A stretch of 58,918 nt of DNA from NCBI RefSeq assembly GCF_035690525.1, contig NZ_DASSKM010000123.1:1-58918 (forward strand), written 5' to 3'. The notes beneath the pieces were generated by a model. The model was not told where the DNA came from. It ran no database searches and saw nothing but the letters and a program-made list of their open reading frames with translations. The translations under genes were made by a program, and so were the position numbers. Shown in pieces: positions 41,949 to 50,941 of the stretch. The DNA is from Salinisphaera sp035690525. GTDB taxonomy: Bacteria > Pseudomonadota > Gammaproteobacteria > Nevskiales > Salinisphaeraceae. The first letter of the stretch is position 1, and each line of letters starts with the position of its first letter.

Positions 41949-42600
41949 ACAAGGTCAGATCGTCCTGGCTCAACGGCGTGGCGCTGAATACGAGCAGGTT
42001 GTCGCCGCCCCTGAGCTGCTTGTCTTCACGCGGAAACAATTGTTGATCGTCGCGTTCGATGAGCACGATGCAACTGTTTTCCGGCAAGGCCCGATCGTCA
42101 TCGATCTCGCCCAGGGTACGATCCGCCAGGATGGACCCGGCGTCGAGTTCGATCTCATAGATGACGCCGTGACCGCTTAACGAAGTCACGGTCTCGCCGC
42201 CCGGATGCACGACCAGATCGAGCAGATGACGCGCCGCCAGAATCTCCGGATCGACCAGCGTACTGACACCCAATCGGTCAAACAGAGGCTTGCGATGATT
42301 CGAATTAACCGTGCTGATCAAACGCGGAATCTCGTATTCCTGGCCGAGCACCATGGCCATGAGGTTGATCGAATCATCTGCGGTGGTCGCGACCAGCGCG
42401 TCCGCCTGGCTGGCACCGGCCTCGTCGAGAATATCCTCCTCGCCGATGGTGGCATGCAACACCTGGGCGTCGTACGTCTGAGCGCAGTGCTCGGCCCGCT
42501 CTTCGTTGGACTCGATCAACACCACGTCATGCCTGACCTCGAGTGCCAGCCGGACCAGATACTCACCGACTTGTTCGGCACCTACCACGATAATGTGCAT
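41929..42600 (-). CDS. TrkA/KtrA-like RCK regulatory subunit (single RCK)
   Basis: A 223-residue cytoplasmic protein with one RCK-N (residues 1-130) and one RCK-C (about 140-218) domain, like KtrA and unlike the two-unit E. coli TrkA (458 residues). RCK-N domains bind NAD(H) or ATP/ADP through GxGxxG. Here the motif reads VVGAEQVGEYL: the middle glycine is Glu, which may alter nucleotide binding. ESNEERAEHC, ATIGEEDILDEAGASQADAL and VATTADDSINLM are otherwise typical. It lies just upstream of, and overlaps, the TrkH-family gene and should gate it. Confidence 0.88.
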   Translation of the reverse strand: MHIIVVGAEQVGEYLVRLALEVRHDVVLIESNEERAEHCAQTYDAQVLHATIGEEDILDEAGASQADALVATTADDSINLMAMVLGQEYEIPRLISTVNSNHRKPLFDRLGVSTLVDPEILAARHLLDLVVHPGGETVTSLSGHGVIYEIELDAGSILADRTLGEIDDDRALPENSCIVLIERDDQQLFPREDKQLRGGDNLLVFSATPLSQDDLTLFADQDE

Positions 42601-42729
42601 GGCCTGTTCGCTTTACAAAAAAATCGGTCAAAGATAGACGGTAAGAGCTGGGTGATCATGGGCCAGCCGATTCAGTCACGATAATCTCTGCACTCGCGGC
42701 CTGTCGATGCGAGCTATTAACCCGGCACC

Positions 42730-42755
42730 AAAACAGCTGAAATGTCAGCTGTTTT
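42730..42755 (-). terminator. Perfect 11-bp hairpin, likely terminator after the Na+/H+ antiporter
   Basis: AAAACAGCTGA (42730-42740) and TCAGCTGTTTT (42745-42755) pair completely around AATG. On the minus strand the stem ends in a short TTTT. It is downstream of the antiporter stop at 42970 and upstream of the RCK gene start at 42600. Confidence 0.6.
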
Positions 42756-42765
42756 CAACGCCCCC

Positions 42766-42802
42766 GAAAATCAAGGCCGGCATATGTCCATCCTTGATTT
42801 TC
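42766..42802 (-). terminator. Second perfect 11-bp hairpin in the same gap
   Basis: GAAAATCAAGG (42766-42776) and CCTTGATTTTC (42792-42802) pair completely around a 15-base loop. Its strand of action is unsure; with the neighbouring hairpin it separates the antiporter gene from the K+ uptake genes. I see no gene in the 42601-42969 gap. Confidence 0.5.
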
Positions 42803-42969
42803 AAGTGCTTCGCGGCCGATGGCCGCGACGAGCACAAGAGCGATCCAGGCGATCCGGATTTCGGATCGTACGCGGCCGACGAGCAGTCGTATCCAGTTGT
42901 CGGACCCGGACGTCGGATTCAATCCGGCCCGATCTCCGCATTACTTGGTGCTCGGCGCCCGGCCGGTGT

Positions 42970-44211
42970 CTATGCAGACAGCCGTGCGACGCGCCCGATC
43001 GTCAGCCCCTGAACGCCGATCGAAAAAACGACCACGATATAGGTCATGCCGACGATGATATTGCGGGCGTCACCAGCGGGCAGCGACAATGCCAACGCGA
43101 CCGAGATACCGCCACGCAGACCGCCCCAGGTCAGAATCTTGATCGTATGCGGAGCCATCGTACGTCGCAGCCGAAGCAATCCGATCGGTACCGCCACCGA
43201 CAGCGCCCGCGAGCCAAGAATGATCGGGATCGAGATCAGCCCGGCGATGATAGCGCCGCTGGAAAAGGGCACTTGCAGCACTTCCAGTCCGATCAGCACG
43301 AACAGCACGGCGTTGAGGATCTCGTCGATCAATTCCCAGAAAGTGTCGACGTGCTCTCGCGTATGCGACGACATGGCCAGCCCCCGCCCCGGGTTGCCGA
43401 CCAGCAGACCGGCGGAAACCACCGTCAGCGGCCCCGATATGTGCAGAGCCTCGGCGGCGGCATAGCCTCCGGTAACCAGCGCCAGAGTGACGATGACTTC
43501 GACTTTATACTCGTTGATACCGCGGAGCAGTATGAAGGCGATACCGCCAATCAATATTCCAAACGCGATACCGCCCACGGCTTCTTCAGCGAATAGCCGA
43601 GCCACATGGCCCGGCTCGAGCGCGGCGCCGCCGGTGCCACTGGCAATCTGGATGAGCAAGGTAAACATCACGATCGCGATTGCATCGTTGAAAAGCGACT
43701 CCCCGGTAAACTGAGTTTCCAGTGTTTTGGGAACACCCGCCTGGCGCAGAATAGCCAGCACTGCCACCGGATCGGTCGGTGAAATGAGCGCGCCGAAGAT
43801 AAAGCAGTAGATCGGCTCTACGCCGATACCCAGCCAGATGAACACGCCCCAGATCACGGCCCCGATCAAGAGTGTCGAGGCCGTCAGCGCGATGGTCGTC
43901 AGCAGGACCACCACGACCGCCTCTCGTTTGAGATCGCGCAGATTGATCTGCATCGAACCGGCAAAAAGCAGACCGCCCAGCATGGCATCGAGTAGCGCAT
44001 GGTTGAAATTGATCTCGCCGACCAGTTTCCCGGCCCGGGTCATATCGGCCACCCCCAACCACGAGGCTGTCTGCATGGCCAGCGAGACCGCAAGGGCCAA
44101 AAGCATGACACCGATGGCCGACGGCAGCCCGATGAAGCGCTGATTGCACCACGCAAAAAGCGCGGTCAGCGTCATCAATATGCCGATCAATTGGAAAACG
44201 CTCAGGGTCAT
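42970..44211 (-). CDS. Na+/H+ antiporter, CPA1 family (second copy)
   Basis: A 413-residue inner-membrane antiporter with about twelve hydrophobic segments and no large cytoplasmic tail, unlike the 553-residue paralogue at 1488. IFGALISPTDPVAVLAIL near residue 133, TGESLFNDAIAIVMFTLL near 165 and ILTWGGLRGGISVALALSLP near 365 are the family signatures. CPA1 exchangers remove Na+ in exchange for H+. The ATG at 44211 starts the first helix; the frame is open further upstream but encodes no recognisable sequence. Its place beside K+ uptake genes fits cation homeostasis. Confidence 0.9.
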   Translation of the reverse strand: MTLSVFQLIGILMTLTALFAWCNQRFIGLPSAIGVMLLALAVSLAMQTASWLGVADMTRAGKLVGEINFNHALLDAMLGGLLFAGSMQINLRDLKREAVVVVLLTTIALTASTLLIGAVIWGVFIWLGIGVEPIYCFIFGALISPTDPVAVLAILRQAGVPKTLETQFTGESLFNDAIAIVMFTLLIQIASGTGGAALEPGHVARLFAEEAVGGIAFGILIGGIAFILLRGINEYKVEVIVTLALVTGGYAAAEALHISGPLTVVSAGLLVGNPGRGLAMSSHTREHVDTFWELIDEILNAVLFVLIGLEVLQVPFSSGAIIAGLISIPIILGSRALSVAVPIGLLRLRRTMAPHTIKILTWGGLRGGISVALALSLPAGDARNIIVGMTYIVVVFSIGVQGLTIGRVARLSA

Positions 44212-44595
44212 GCCGTCTCCAGGAAACCGTGCCGTCCCGACCCCGTAACCGTGGTCCGCGGTTCGTTCCCGGGCGAGCACGTAACCATACAGATCGAATT
44301 GACGACGGCAACCGACTAACAAACGACTACGCCCGAACAACCCAATATAGCAGCGGCCTGGGTGCGCTGGGCCTCCGGCTGTGAAGCCGAGCCCGGCGAC
44401 CACCCCATCATCCGTGCGCGCCAGCGACGAAAACGGCCATCGCCGGCCCGAGGCTGTGCCTGGAGCGACCACGGCTGCCTCTACACGCCGTCATTGCACA
44501 TCCGGTGCGGAGCATGGCCGGTTAGGCACGACCGGACGTCCAGGCCTGGCCGACACCGACACGGCCGGATCCGCTCGAGACCGCGACGGCGCTTT
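44212..44595. other. Gene-free stretch before the antiporter
   Basis: This 384-bp gap between the antiporter start and the porin stop holds the antiporter promoter region on the minus strand. I see no gene, RNA or clear repeat; the open frames here read as out-of-frame noise. No terminator with a T-run is visible after the porin stop. Confidence 0.5.
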
Positions 44596-45948
44596 TTAGA
44601 AGCTGAAGACGACATCGGCCTGGAGCAACTGCTCGTCCTCGGTCGTGCGCTTGCTCTGACTGTTGTAGTAATCCAGCCCGAGTTCGACGGCATCGTTGAG
44701 CGCATAGCTCAGCGCGACTTCGTGCCCTTTCATGGCCGTTGCGCCGCCCAGGCGATCGGAGTCGGGGAACGTGTCCGGTACCGCGTTGGCATCCAGATCG
44801 CCGTAGAGATACTTCATCGCCCACTTATTCCACCCGACCTTGGCGCCCAAGGCATAGCCGGTGTCGGCGCCGACGCCGCTATGTATGTTCTTGACGTATT
44901 CCCCGATCAGCGAGGCCTTGCCGCCGGCGCCGAAGCGGGTACCGATCTGGCCGTTCACGTCGATCACGGAGAACTGGGTCGTGGTGTTGGTGCCGGCGCT
45001 GTAGTCCGGATTGAAGGTGCCCGGCTGGGCCGTGTTCTCGTAGCCATAGTAGGTGCCGGCCAGCGATGCGAACAAGTTGTCGCTTTCGAAATGCTGGCCG
45101 CCCTGTACGTAGTACAGGTAAGGATCGCTCGAATTGCCGGAAAATTCCTGAAGCACCCAGACGCCGCTGTTTAGAAACGTCGTGCCGACGGCCGTGTCGC
45201 TATGTAAATGAACCGACGCGCCCTCGGGATTGATGTCGCCGTCCCAGATCAGATCGGTCGGCATCCAAAGATAGTCGCCGAACTTGAACTTGCCGCCAAT
45301 GCCTTCGATGTAGTCGTTGAATTTATAGGCCGCGTAGGCGTAATCGAGCCGGATCGGCTTGGAGCTAAAGTCGTCGCCGAAGGTTTGATTGGTGGAACGC
45401 GGATCGTCGCCACCGCTGGCAATCCCGGCGCCGACTTCCAGATTGGCGATCGGAGCGGCGATGATGCCCAGCCGGTAACGCAGTCGTCCGCGATTGCGGG
45501 CGATATTGTGCCCGGCGGCGTTTTGGCGCGTGCTGTTGTCGTTGTATTCGTAGCGCAGGCGCAGATCGCCGGTGAACTTGATCTTGTCGAGCCAGGATAG
45601 CTCATCGAAACGATCCTCGACGCTCTGACGAAAATCGGCGGTATTGGCATCATTGTCCAGTGTCGTCGGGATCGATGTATCCGTGCCGGCGTTGGTATCC
45701 GCCATCGACGACATCCGATTGCGCCCCTCCTCGGCGGCAGCGGCCTTGAGTTGGTTGAACTGCGTATCGGTGATGCTGCCGTTGGCGTGCATCATCTGAA
45801 TCAGTTTCATAGTCGTGCTTTGGGCGGAGGCCGGGGCCGCGATTAGCAACGATGCGGCGACGAGCGTTGATCCGACGGCAACGCCGAACTGGCCGGCGCG
45901 CGCGCGCGGGGTCGGCGCCGACACAGCATCGGCGAGCGGATTCCTCAT
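44596..45948 (-). CDS. Putative outer-membrane porin
   Basis: A 450-residue beta-barrel protein. The signal peptide ends in APASAQ; QSTTMKLIQMMHANGSITD and QFNQLKAAAAEEG form a short helical N-terminal part; then come alternating beta segments such as GDLRLRYEYND, GRLRYRLGIIAAP, KPIRLDYAYAAYK and GYALGAKVGWNKWAMKYLYG, ending in a C-terminal Phe (LLQADVVFSF), as required for barrel assembly. It resembles putative porins of the Porin_5 type; its pore selectivity is unknown. ATG 45948 has AGGGAG eight bases before it. PhoB boxes upstream suggest a phosphate-starvation porin. Confidence 0.85.
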   Translation of the reverse strand: MRNPLADAVSAPTPRARAGQFGVAVGSTLVAASLLIAAPASAQSTTMKLIQMMHANGSITDTQFNQLKAAAAEEGRNRMSSMADTNAGTDTSIPTTLDNDANTADFRQSVEDRFDELSWLDKIKFTGDLRLRYEYNDNSTRQNAAGHNIARNRGRLRYRLGIIAAPIANLEVGAGIASGGDDPRSTNQTFGDDFSSKPIRLDYAYAAYKFNDYIEGIGGKFKFGDYLWMPTDLIWDGDINPEGASVHLHSDTAVGTTFLNSGVWVLQEFSGNSSDPYLYYVQGGQHFESDNLFASLAGTYYGYENTAQPGTFNPDYSAGTNTTTQFSVIDVNGQIGTRFGAGGKASLIGEYVKNIHSGVGADTGYALGAKVGWNKWAMKYLYGDLDANAVPDTFPDSDRLGGATAMKGHEVALSYALNDAVELGLDYYNSQSKRTTEDEQLLQADVVFSF

Positions 45949-46022
45949 ATTGAACTCCCTGCTAGTTGAGATTCGGCGCCAGGCCCTGGAGCCGTGGCTC
46001 AACACGCAAGTTATTCGCACGC

Positions 46023-46062
46023 CGTGTCAGTTCGATGACCGAAAGGTGAACGTTTTGTGACA
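46023..46062 (-). promoter_or_regulatory. Tandem PhoB boxes upstream of the porin
   Basis: On the minus strand four 11-bp-phased units read TGTCACA-AAAC, GTTCACC-TTTC, GGTCATC-GAAC and TGACACG. Pho boxes are direct repeats of TGTCA-like heptamers spaced by four bases. The first three units agree well. They end about 75 bp before the porin ATG, the usual range for a PhoB-activated promoter, with AATAAC as a possible -10 near 46012. Confidence 0.8.
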
Positions 46063-46187
46063 CTGGATATCGGTCGCAGCCAAAGCGCGGCGTGCAATAC
46101 GGCCGGGGACAGCGATTGAACCCGGCTTTGGATCAGCCGGCCGAACCGTTAGGGAGCTGGACCATTTATGCCTGGCCCGGGCAGTGT

Positions 46188-47516
46188 TTACGCCGCGCTG
46201 TCGGCCACGACACGCTGACGAGGGAAAACAGCGGCAAAGGTCGAGCCCACGCCCGGCGTGCTGTCGATCACGAGTTCGGCCTCGTGATGTTCGAGGCCGT
46301 GTTTGACGATGGCGAGCCCGAGACCGGTGCCGCCGTCGGAGGCCCCGCGCCCCGGATCGATCCGGTAGAAGCGCTCGGTCAATCGCGGCAGATGCTCGGC
46401 CGCGATGCCGGGCCCGTCGTCGCTGACCGCGAGCCGGGGCGCACCATTGCGCCCGTGCCAGCGTACGGTCACATGGCCGCCGGCCGGCGTGTAGCGCAGC
46501 GCATTGGCCACGAGGTTGGAGATCACGCTTTCGATTTCGGCCGGGCGCCCGAACAGCGACAGCCCGTTCTCGACATCGATCTCGATCTCGTGCCGGCCTT
46601 CGTCGGCCCTGCGAAAATCCTCGGCCAGCCGCCGGATCATGGCCGGCACGTCGATGACCTCCTGCGCCTGCGCCAGCCCCTCGCTTTCCAGCCGCGCCAG
46701 GCGCAGCAGGCTGTCGATGATGCGCCCCATGCGCGCGGACTGCGCGTCCATCTCGCGAATCGGCACCCGCCAAGCCGCCAGCTCACCGGCATCGACCGCC
46801 TCTTCCTTCATCATCTCCAAATAGCCGCGTAGCACCGTCAGCGGCGTGCGCAGTTCGTGCGAGGCGTTGGCGGCGAAATCGCGGCGCGTGGATTCGAGGC
46901 GTTTTTGCTCGCTGATGTCGCGTGCGACGAGCAGCCGTTGGCCGTCGCCGTAGGGCACGATGCGCAGCGACAGCGTATCGGCATCGTTGACCGGCGACGG
47001 CACCTCCAGCGGCGCGCCCGTTTGATCGGCCCCGGTGAGAAATGCGGCGAACCGCGGGTGGCGTACCAGATTGACGATCCGCTGGCCGTTGTCCTGCCCG
47101 GCCCGTAGCGCGAGCAGCGCGGCCGCTGCATTATTGAACCAGACGATACGGCCGCGGCCGTCGATGACCACCGCGCCGTCGGGCAGCGCCGCGGTCGAGG
47201 CCTGAAATTCGCCGACGATGCTCTTGAGCCGTTTCTTTCGGCGGCGGTTGCGCTGCTTGAGCCGGAACAGCTCGGTATAGATCTCCCGCCAGACGCCGAA
47301 CCCGTCGCGCGGCTCGACCCGTGCCTGGGTCAGCCAGCGATGCAACTGATAGGCGAAAAACAGATGACCCGCCGTATAGATCGCCAGCGCAACCAGCAGC
47401 GCAAGCGTGACACGGTGGAACAACAGCCCGATCAACGCGGCAAACGCCAACCAAGCGGCCAATCGCATTCCGGCCATCCACCAGACACGGCGCATGTCGT
47501 TGGCCGGCGCATTCAT
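46188..47516 (-). CDS. phoR: Phosphate regulon sensor histidine kinase PhoR
   Basis: A 442-residue membrane kinase. Two hydrophobic segments (about 16-55) are followed by a charged linker, a PAS domain (about 105-205), the HisKA dimerisation domain with phosphoacceptor His220 in FAANASHELRTPL, and the HATPase domain with SNLVANALRYTPAGG, DDGPGI and GGTGLGLAIVKH. PhoR autophosphorylates under phosphate limitation and passes the phosphate to PhoB. Length matches E. coli PhoR (431). It is nine bp after phoB and transcribed with it. Upstream pstSCAB-phoU genes are not in the window. Confidence 0.95.
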   Translation of the reverse strand: MNAPANDMRRVWWMAGMRLAAWLAFAALIGLLFHRVTLALLVALAIYTAGHLFFAYQLHRWLTQARVEPRDGFGVWREIYTELFRLKQRNRRRKKRLKSIVGEFQASTAALPDGAVVIDGRGRIVWFNNAAAALLALRAGQDNGQRIVNLVRHPRFAAFLTGADQTGAPLEVPSPVNDADTLSLRIVPYGDGQRLLVARDISEQKRLESTRRDFAANASHELRTPLTVLRGYLEMMKEEAVDAGELAAWRVPIREMDAQSARMGRIIDSLLRLARLESEGLAQAQEVIDVPAMIRRLAEDFRRADEGRHEIEIDVENGLSLFGRPAEIESVISNLVANALRYTPAGGHVTVRWHGRNGAPRLAVSDDGPGIAAEHLPRLTERFYRIDPGRGASDGGTGLGLAIVKHGLEHHEAELVIDSTPGVGSTFAAVFPRQRVVADSAA

Positions 47517-47525
47517 GCCGGCAGG

Positions 47526-48221
47526 CTACACCGGTTTAAGGGAAAACCGGTAGCCGCTGCCGCGCACCGTCTGGATGAAACCGTCGAAACCGTGCGGCGC
47601 GAGCGCCTTGCGCAGCCGGCGGATATGCACATCCACCGTGCGCTCTTCGACATAGACATTCTGACCCCAGACGCGATCGAGCATCTGCTCGCGGCTGTAG
47701 ACCCGCTCCGGATTGCTCATGAAAAAACGCAGCAGACGATATTCGGTCGGCCCCAGCTTGACCGAGGTATCGCCGACCGTGACGCGCTGGCTCGCGGCGT
47801 CGAGAATGAGGCCGTCGAGCTCGAGCGTTTCATCCTCGCCGCCCGGCAGACTGCGGCGCAGCACCGCGCGTACGCGGGCAATCAGTTCCGAGGACGAGAA
47901 CGGCTTGGTCACGTAGTCGTCGGCGCCGAGATTCAGCCCCCGCACACGATCGTTCTCGTCGACCCGCGCGGTGACCAGAATGATCGGCAGATTCGCGGTC
48001 AGTTCGTCGCGACGCCATTCCCGCGCCAGTTCCACGCCCGACACCCCCGGCAACATCCAGTCCAACAGCACCAGATCGGGCCGTCGCTCGGCGATCGCGA
48101 GCCGGGCCGCCTGGGCGTCGGGCGCCTCGGCCACCGAGAAATCGGTGCGCTCGAGCGCGAACCGGATCATGTCGCGAATGGGGGCTTCGTCCTCGACGAC
48201 GAGTATGTGCTTGCTTGCCAT
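47526..48221 (-). CDS. phoB: Phosphate regulon response regulator PhoB
   Basis: A 231-residue OmpR-type regulator. The receiver domain has the acidic pair at 10-11, phosphoacceptor Asp54 in LVLLDWMLPG and Lys in YVTKPFSSSELIARV near 106. The winged-helix domain shows LGPTEYRLLRFFMSNPERVY, YSREQMLDRVWGQNVYVEER, TVDVHIRRLRKAL and TVRGSGYRF, nearly word for word the PhoB motifs. Phosphorylated PhoB binds Pho boxes; one lies 33 bp before its own start, so the operon is autoactivated. It precedes phoR. Confidence 0.97.
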   Translation of the reverse strand: MASKHILVVEDEAPIRDMIRFALERTDFSVAEAPDAQAARLAIAERRPDLVLLDWMLPGVSGVELAREWRRDELTANLPIILVTARVDENDRVRGLNLGADDYVTKPFSSSELIARVRAVLRRSLPGGEDETLELDGLILDAASQRVTVGDTSVKLGPTEYRLLRFFMSNPERVYSREQMLDRVWGQNVYVEERTVDVHIRRLRKALAPHGFDGFIQTVRGSGYRFSLKPV

Positions 48222-48253
48222 GGCGAACGATCACATCGGGCTTGTGTCGATGT

Positions 48254-48282
48254 TATGAACGCAATATGACACCCGTGTGACA
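48254..48282 (-). promoter_or_regulatory. PhoB box upstream of phoB
   Basis: On the minus strand TGTCACA-CGGG-TGTCATA-TTGC-GTTCATA gives three heptamers phased by 11 bp, a very good Pho box, in the 81-bp gap between pepN and phoB. It indicates positive autoregulation of phoB-phoR. Confidence 0.88.
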
Positions 48283-48302
48283 CAGAGCGCGCCCGCCTGG
48301 GC

Positions 48303-50915
48303 TCACGCCGCCTCGCCCAAGCCCGCCTCGACGATTTCGCGGGTATTGTCCGACAATTCTGCCGCGCCGATTCGGGCCAATGCGTCGCGCATGCCCGACG
48401 CATAGGGTTCGGCGTAGCGGCGCCACGGCGCCAGTAGACCGGCCAGCGCCGCCGCAAGCTGGGGATTGAGCGAATCGAGCCGCAGAATCTCGTCGGCCAC
48501 CAACCGATAGCCGGCGCCGTCCTCGCGATGGAAAGCCAACGGGTTGCCGCGCACGAACCCTCCGATCAACGCGCGCACGCGGTTCGGGTTGGTGAAATCG
48601 AAGCGGGCGTCGCCCAGCAAATCACGCACCCGGGCCACGGCGTCGCCGTCCTCGGTGGCCGCGGTCAGCCGCAGCCACTTGTCCATCACCAACGGATAAT
48701 CGGCGAAGCGGTGCGCGAACGCGGCGCGTACGGCATCGCGATCCTCGCCCGGCAGGTCCTGCAACGCGTTAAGCGCGGCCATGCGGTCGGTCATGTTGTC
48801 GGCGCGCTCGAATACCTCACGCGCGCGCTCGCGAATTGCCGGCGTATTCAGGCCGGCCAGATAATCCAGCGCGGTGGCGAATACCCGCCGGCGCCCCGCC
48901 GCGTCCCGGTCGAAGACATAGTCACCGCGCGGCGCGTGGGCATCGACGAGCGCCCATAGCTCGGTCTCGAACCGCACCGCGATCCGGCGCTTGACGTGGC
49001 GCCGCCCGGCCTCGACCGCGGCCACGTCGATCGCCTCGAACGCCTCGCCGATCTGAGTCGCGCTCGGTAGGCTCAGCATTTCCGCCAGCAGCGCTCGGTC
49101 TTCGGGCGGATCGGCCACAAGCGTGGCGATCGCCTCGATCACGCCGGCGCCCAGCTCGGGCATGGGTCCGGCATTCCGGTGGGCGCTCACCGCGACCTTG
49201 AGCGTGGCCATGTACAGGCTCTGGGCGGCGTCCCAGCGCGACACCGGGTCCGAATCGTGCGCCATCAAGCGCACGAGCGCGGCTTCGTTCTGGTCGAACT
49301 CCAGTCGCACCGGCGCGGTCAGACCGCGCAGTACCGATACCGTGGGCGCTTGGTCGAGAGCCTCGAACACGAAGGTGTCGCGCTGTTTGTCGAGCCGCAC
49401 GATTTCGGGTTCGCGGACGACGCGCCCGGCATCGTCGAACAGCGCGACCGACACGGGTATATCGAAGTTCGGCTTGCTCTTCTGGCCCGGCGTAGCCGGC
49501 GTGGCCTGGGCCATTTCCAGCGTCAGACGACCGTCGTCGTAGCGCGATACGACACGCAGGCGCGGCGTGCCGGCAAAGCCGTACCAGTGGCGGAACTGGG
49601 CCAAATCCAGCCCAGTCGACTCTTCGACGGCGGCCACGAAATCATCGATCGTCACGGCCTGACCGTCGTGCTTGTCCAGATAGTGCTTGACCGCCGTGGT
49701 AAAGGCGTCGCGGCCGGCCATCCGGGCCATCATGCGGATCAGCTCGGCGCCCTTCTCGTACACCGTGATGGTGTAGAAGTTGTTCATCTCCACATACGAT
49801 TCGGGCCGTACCGGATGGGCTCTGGGGCCGGCGTCCTCGGGGAACTGAACATCCCGGATCATGCGCACCTGCTCGATGCGGGTGACGCCGGGCGAGCCGT
49901 GGTCGATGGCAAACTGGTGCTCGCGATAGACCGTCAATCCTTCCTTGAGCGAGAGCTGGAACCAGTCCCGGCAGGTGACGCGGTTGCCGGTGTAGTTATG
50001 AAAGTACTCGTGGGCGACCACATCGCGCACGCGGGCGAAATCGCCGTCGGTCGCGGTGTTTTGGTGGGCGAAGATGCAGGCGGTGTTGAAGATGTTGAGG
50101 CTTTTGTTCTCCATCGCGCCCATGTTGAAGCTGCCCACGGCCACGATCACGAAGGAATCGAGGTCGTATTCCAGACCGTAGGTAGCTTCGTCCCAGGCCA
50201 TCGCGTCCTTGAGCGAAGCCATGGCGTGATGGCACTGATCCTCGTTGCCGTGTTTGGTATACACGCGCAGCGCCACCGCGCGGCCCGAGGCAGTGGTGAA
50301 GGTATCGCGGATCACGCCGAGATCCCCGGCGACCAGCGCGAACAAATAGCAGGGCTTGGCGAACGGGTCGTCGTATACGGCGTAATGGCGCCCGTGGTCC
50401 GCCTCGCCCGATTCGATGCAGTTGCCGTTGGACAGCAGCACCGGATAGCGCGCGGCGTCGGCCTCCACGCGCGTGGTGTAGCGCGACATCACGTCCGGCC
50501 GATCGGGAAAATAGGTGATGCGCGAGAAACCGGTCGCCTCGCACTGCGTGCACAGAATCGTGCCCGAGCGATACAGCCCTTCCAGCGACAGATTGCGCTC
50601 GGGATCGATCTCGGTGACGACCGTGAGCGTGAAACGATCCGGCAGACCGTCCAGCCACAGGCCGGTCGCAGTGATTTCCAGGGCTGCGTCGGCCACGGGT
50701 TCATCGTCGACGGCGATGCTCAGCAAGCGAAGCTCGCGGCCGTCGAGCCACCAGCGATCTCCCTCGCCGATTACCTGCGGGTTGCGGCGCACCGAATGGC
50801 GGGCGGTGACCCGGATCACGCCATCGCGGATATCAAAATCCAGATCCACGGTATCGATGAGATAGATCGGCGGCCGATAGTCGGCGCGATACTTGCGCTG
50901 AGAGTTGCCGGTCAT
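48303..50915 (-). CDS. pepN: Aminopeptidase N (M1 family)
   Basis: An 870-residue zinc aminopeptidase (E. coli PepN is 870). Substrate-binding GAMENKSLNIFN precedes the zinc motif HEYFH at 302-306 (H302, E303, H306) with the third ligand in LKEGLTVYREHQF about 18 residues on. The N-terminal part with TRFYPEDRPDVMS-like FPDRPDVMSRYTTRVEAD and the helical C-terminal domain (residues 540-870) complete the enzyme. It removes N-terminal residues from peptides in the cytoplasm. Upstream is the tandem 114-bp repeat; downstream, the phoB Pho box begins only 20 bp after its stop. Confidence 0.96.
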   Translation of the reverse strand: MTGNSQRKYRADYRPPIYLIDTVDLDFDIRDGVIRVTARHSVRRNPQVIGEGDRWWLDGRELRLLSIAVDDEPVADAALEITATGLWLDGLPDRFTLTVVTEIDPERNLSLEGLYRSGTILCTQCEATGFSRITYFPDRPDVMSRYTTRVEADAARYPVLLSNGNCIESGEADHGRHYAVYDDPFAKPCYLFALVAGDLGVIRDTFTTASGRAVALRVYTKHGNEDQCHHAMASLKDAMAWDEATYGLEYDLDSFVIVAVGSFNMGAMENKSLNIFNTACIFAHQNTATDGDFARVRDVVAHEYFHNYTGNRVTCRDWFQLSLKEGLTVYREHQFAIDHGSPGVTRIEQVRMIRDVQFPEDAGPRAHPVRPESYVEMNNFYTITVYEKGAELIRMMARMAGRDAFTTAVKHYLDKHDGQAVTIDDFVAAVEESTGLDLAQFRHWYGFAGTPRLRVVSRYDDGRLTLEMAQATPATPGQKSKPNFDIPVSVALFDDAGRVVREPEIVRLDKQRDTFVFEALDQAPTVSVLRGLTAPVRLEFDQNEAALVRLMAHDSDPVSRWDAAQSLYMATLKVAVSAHRNAGPMPELGAGVIEAIATLVADPPEDRALLAEMLSLPSATQIGEAFEAIDVAAVEAGRRHVKRRIAVRFETELWALVDAHAPRGDYVFDRDAAGRRRVFATALDYLAGLNTPAIRERAREVFERADNMTDRMAALNALQDLPGEDRDAVRAAFAHRFADYPLVMDKWLRLTAATEDGDAVARVRDLLGDARFDFTNPNRVRALIGGFVRGNPLAFHREDGAGYRLVADEILRLDSLNPQLAAALAGLLAPWRRYAEPYASGMRDALARIGAAELSDNTREIVEAGLGEAA

Positions 50916-50941
50916 GGATTGACTCCAAAGAAGGCTAAATA

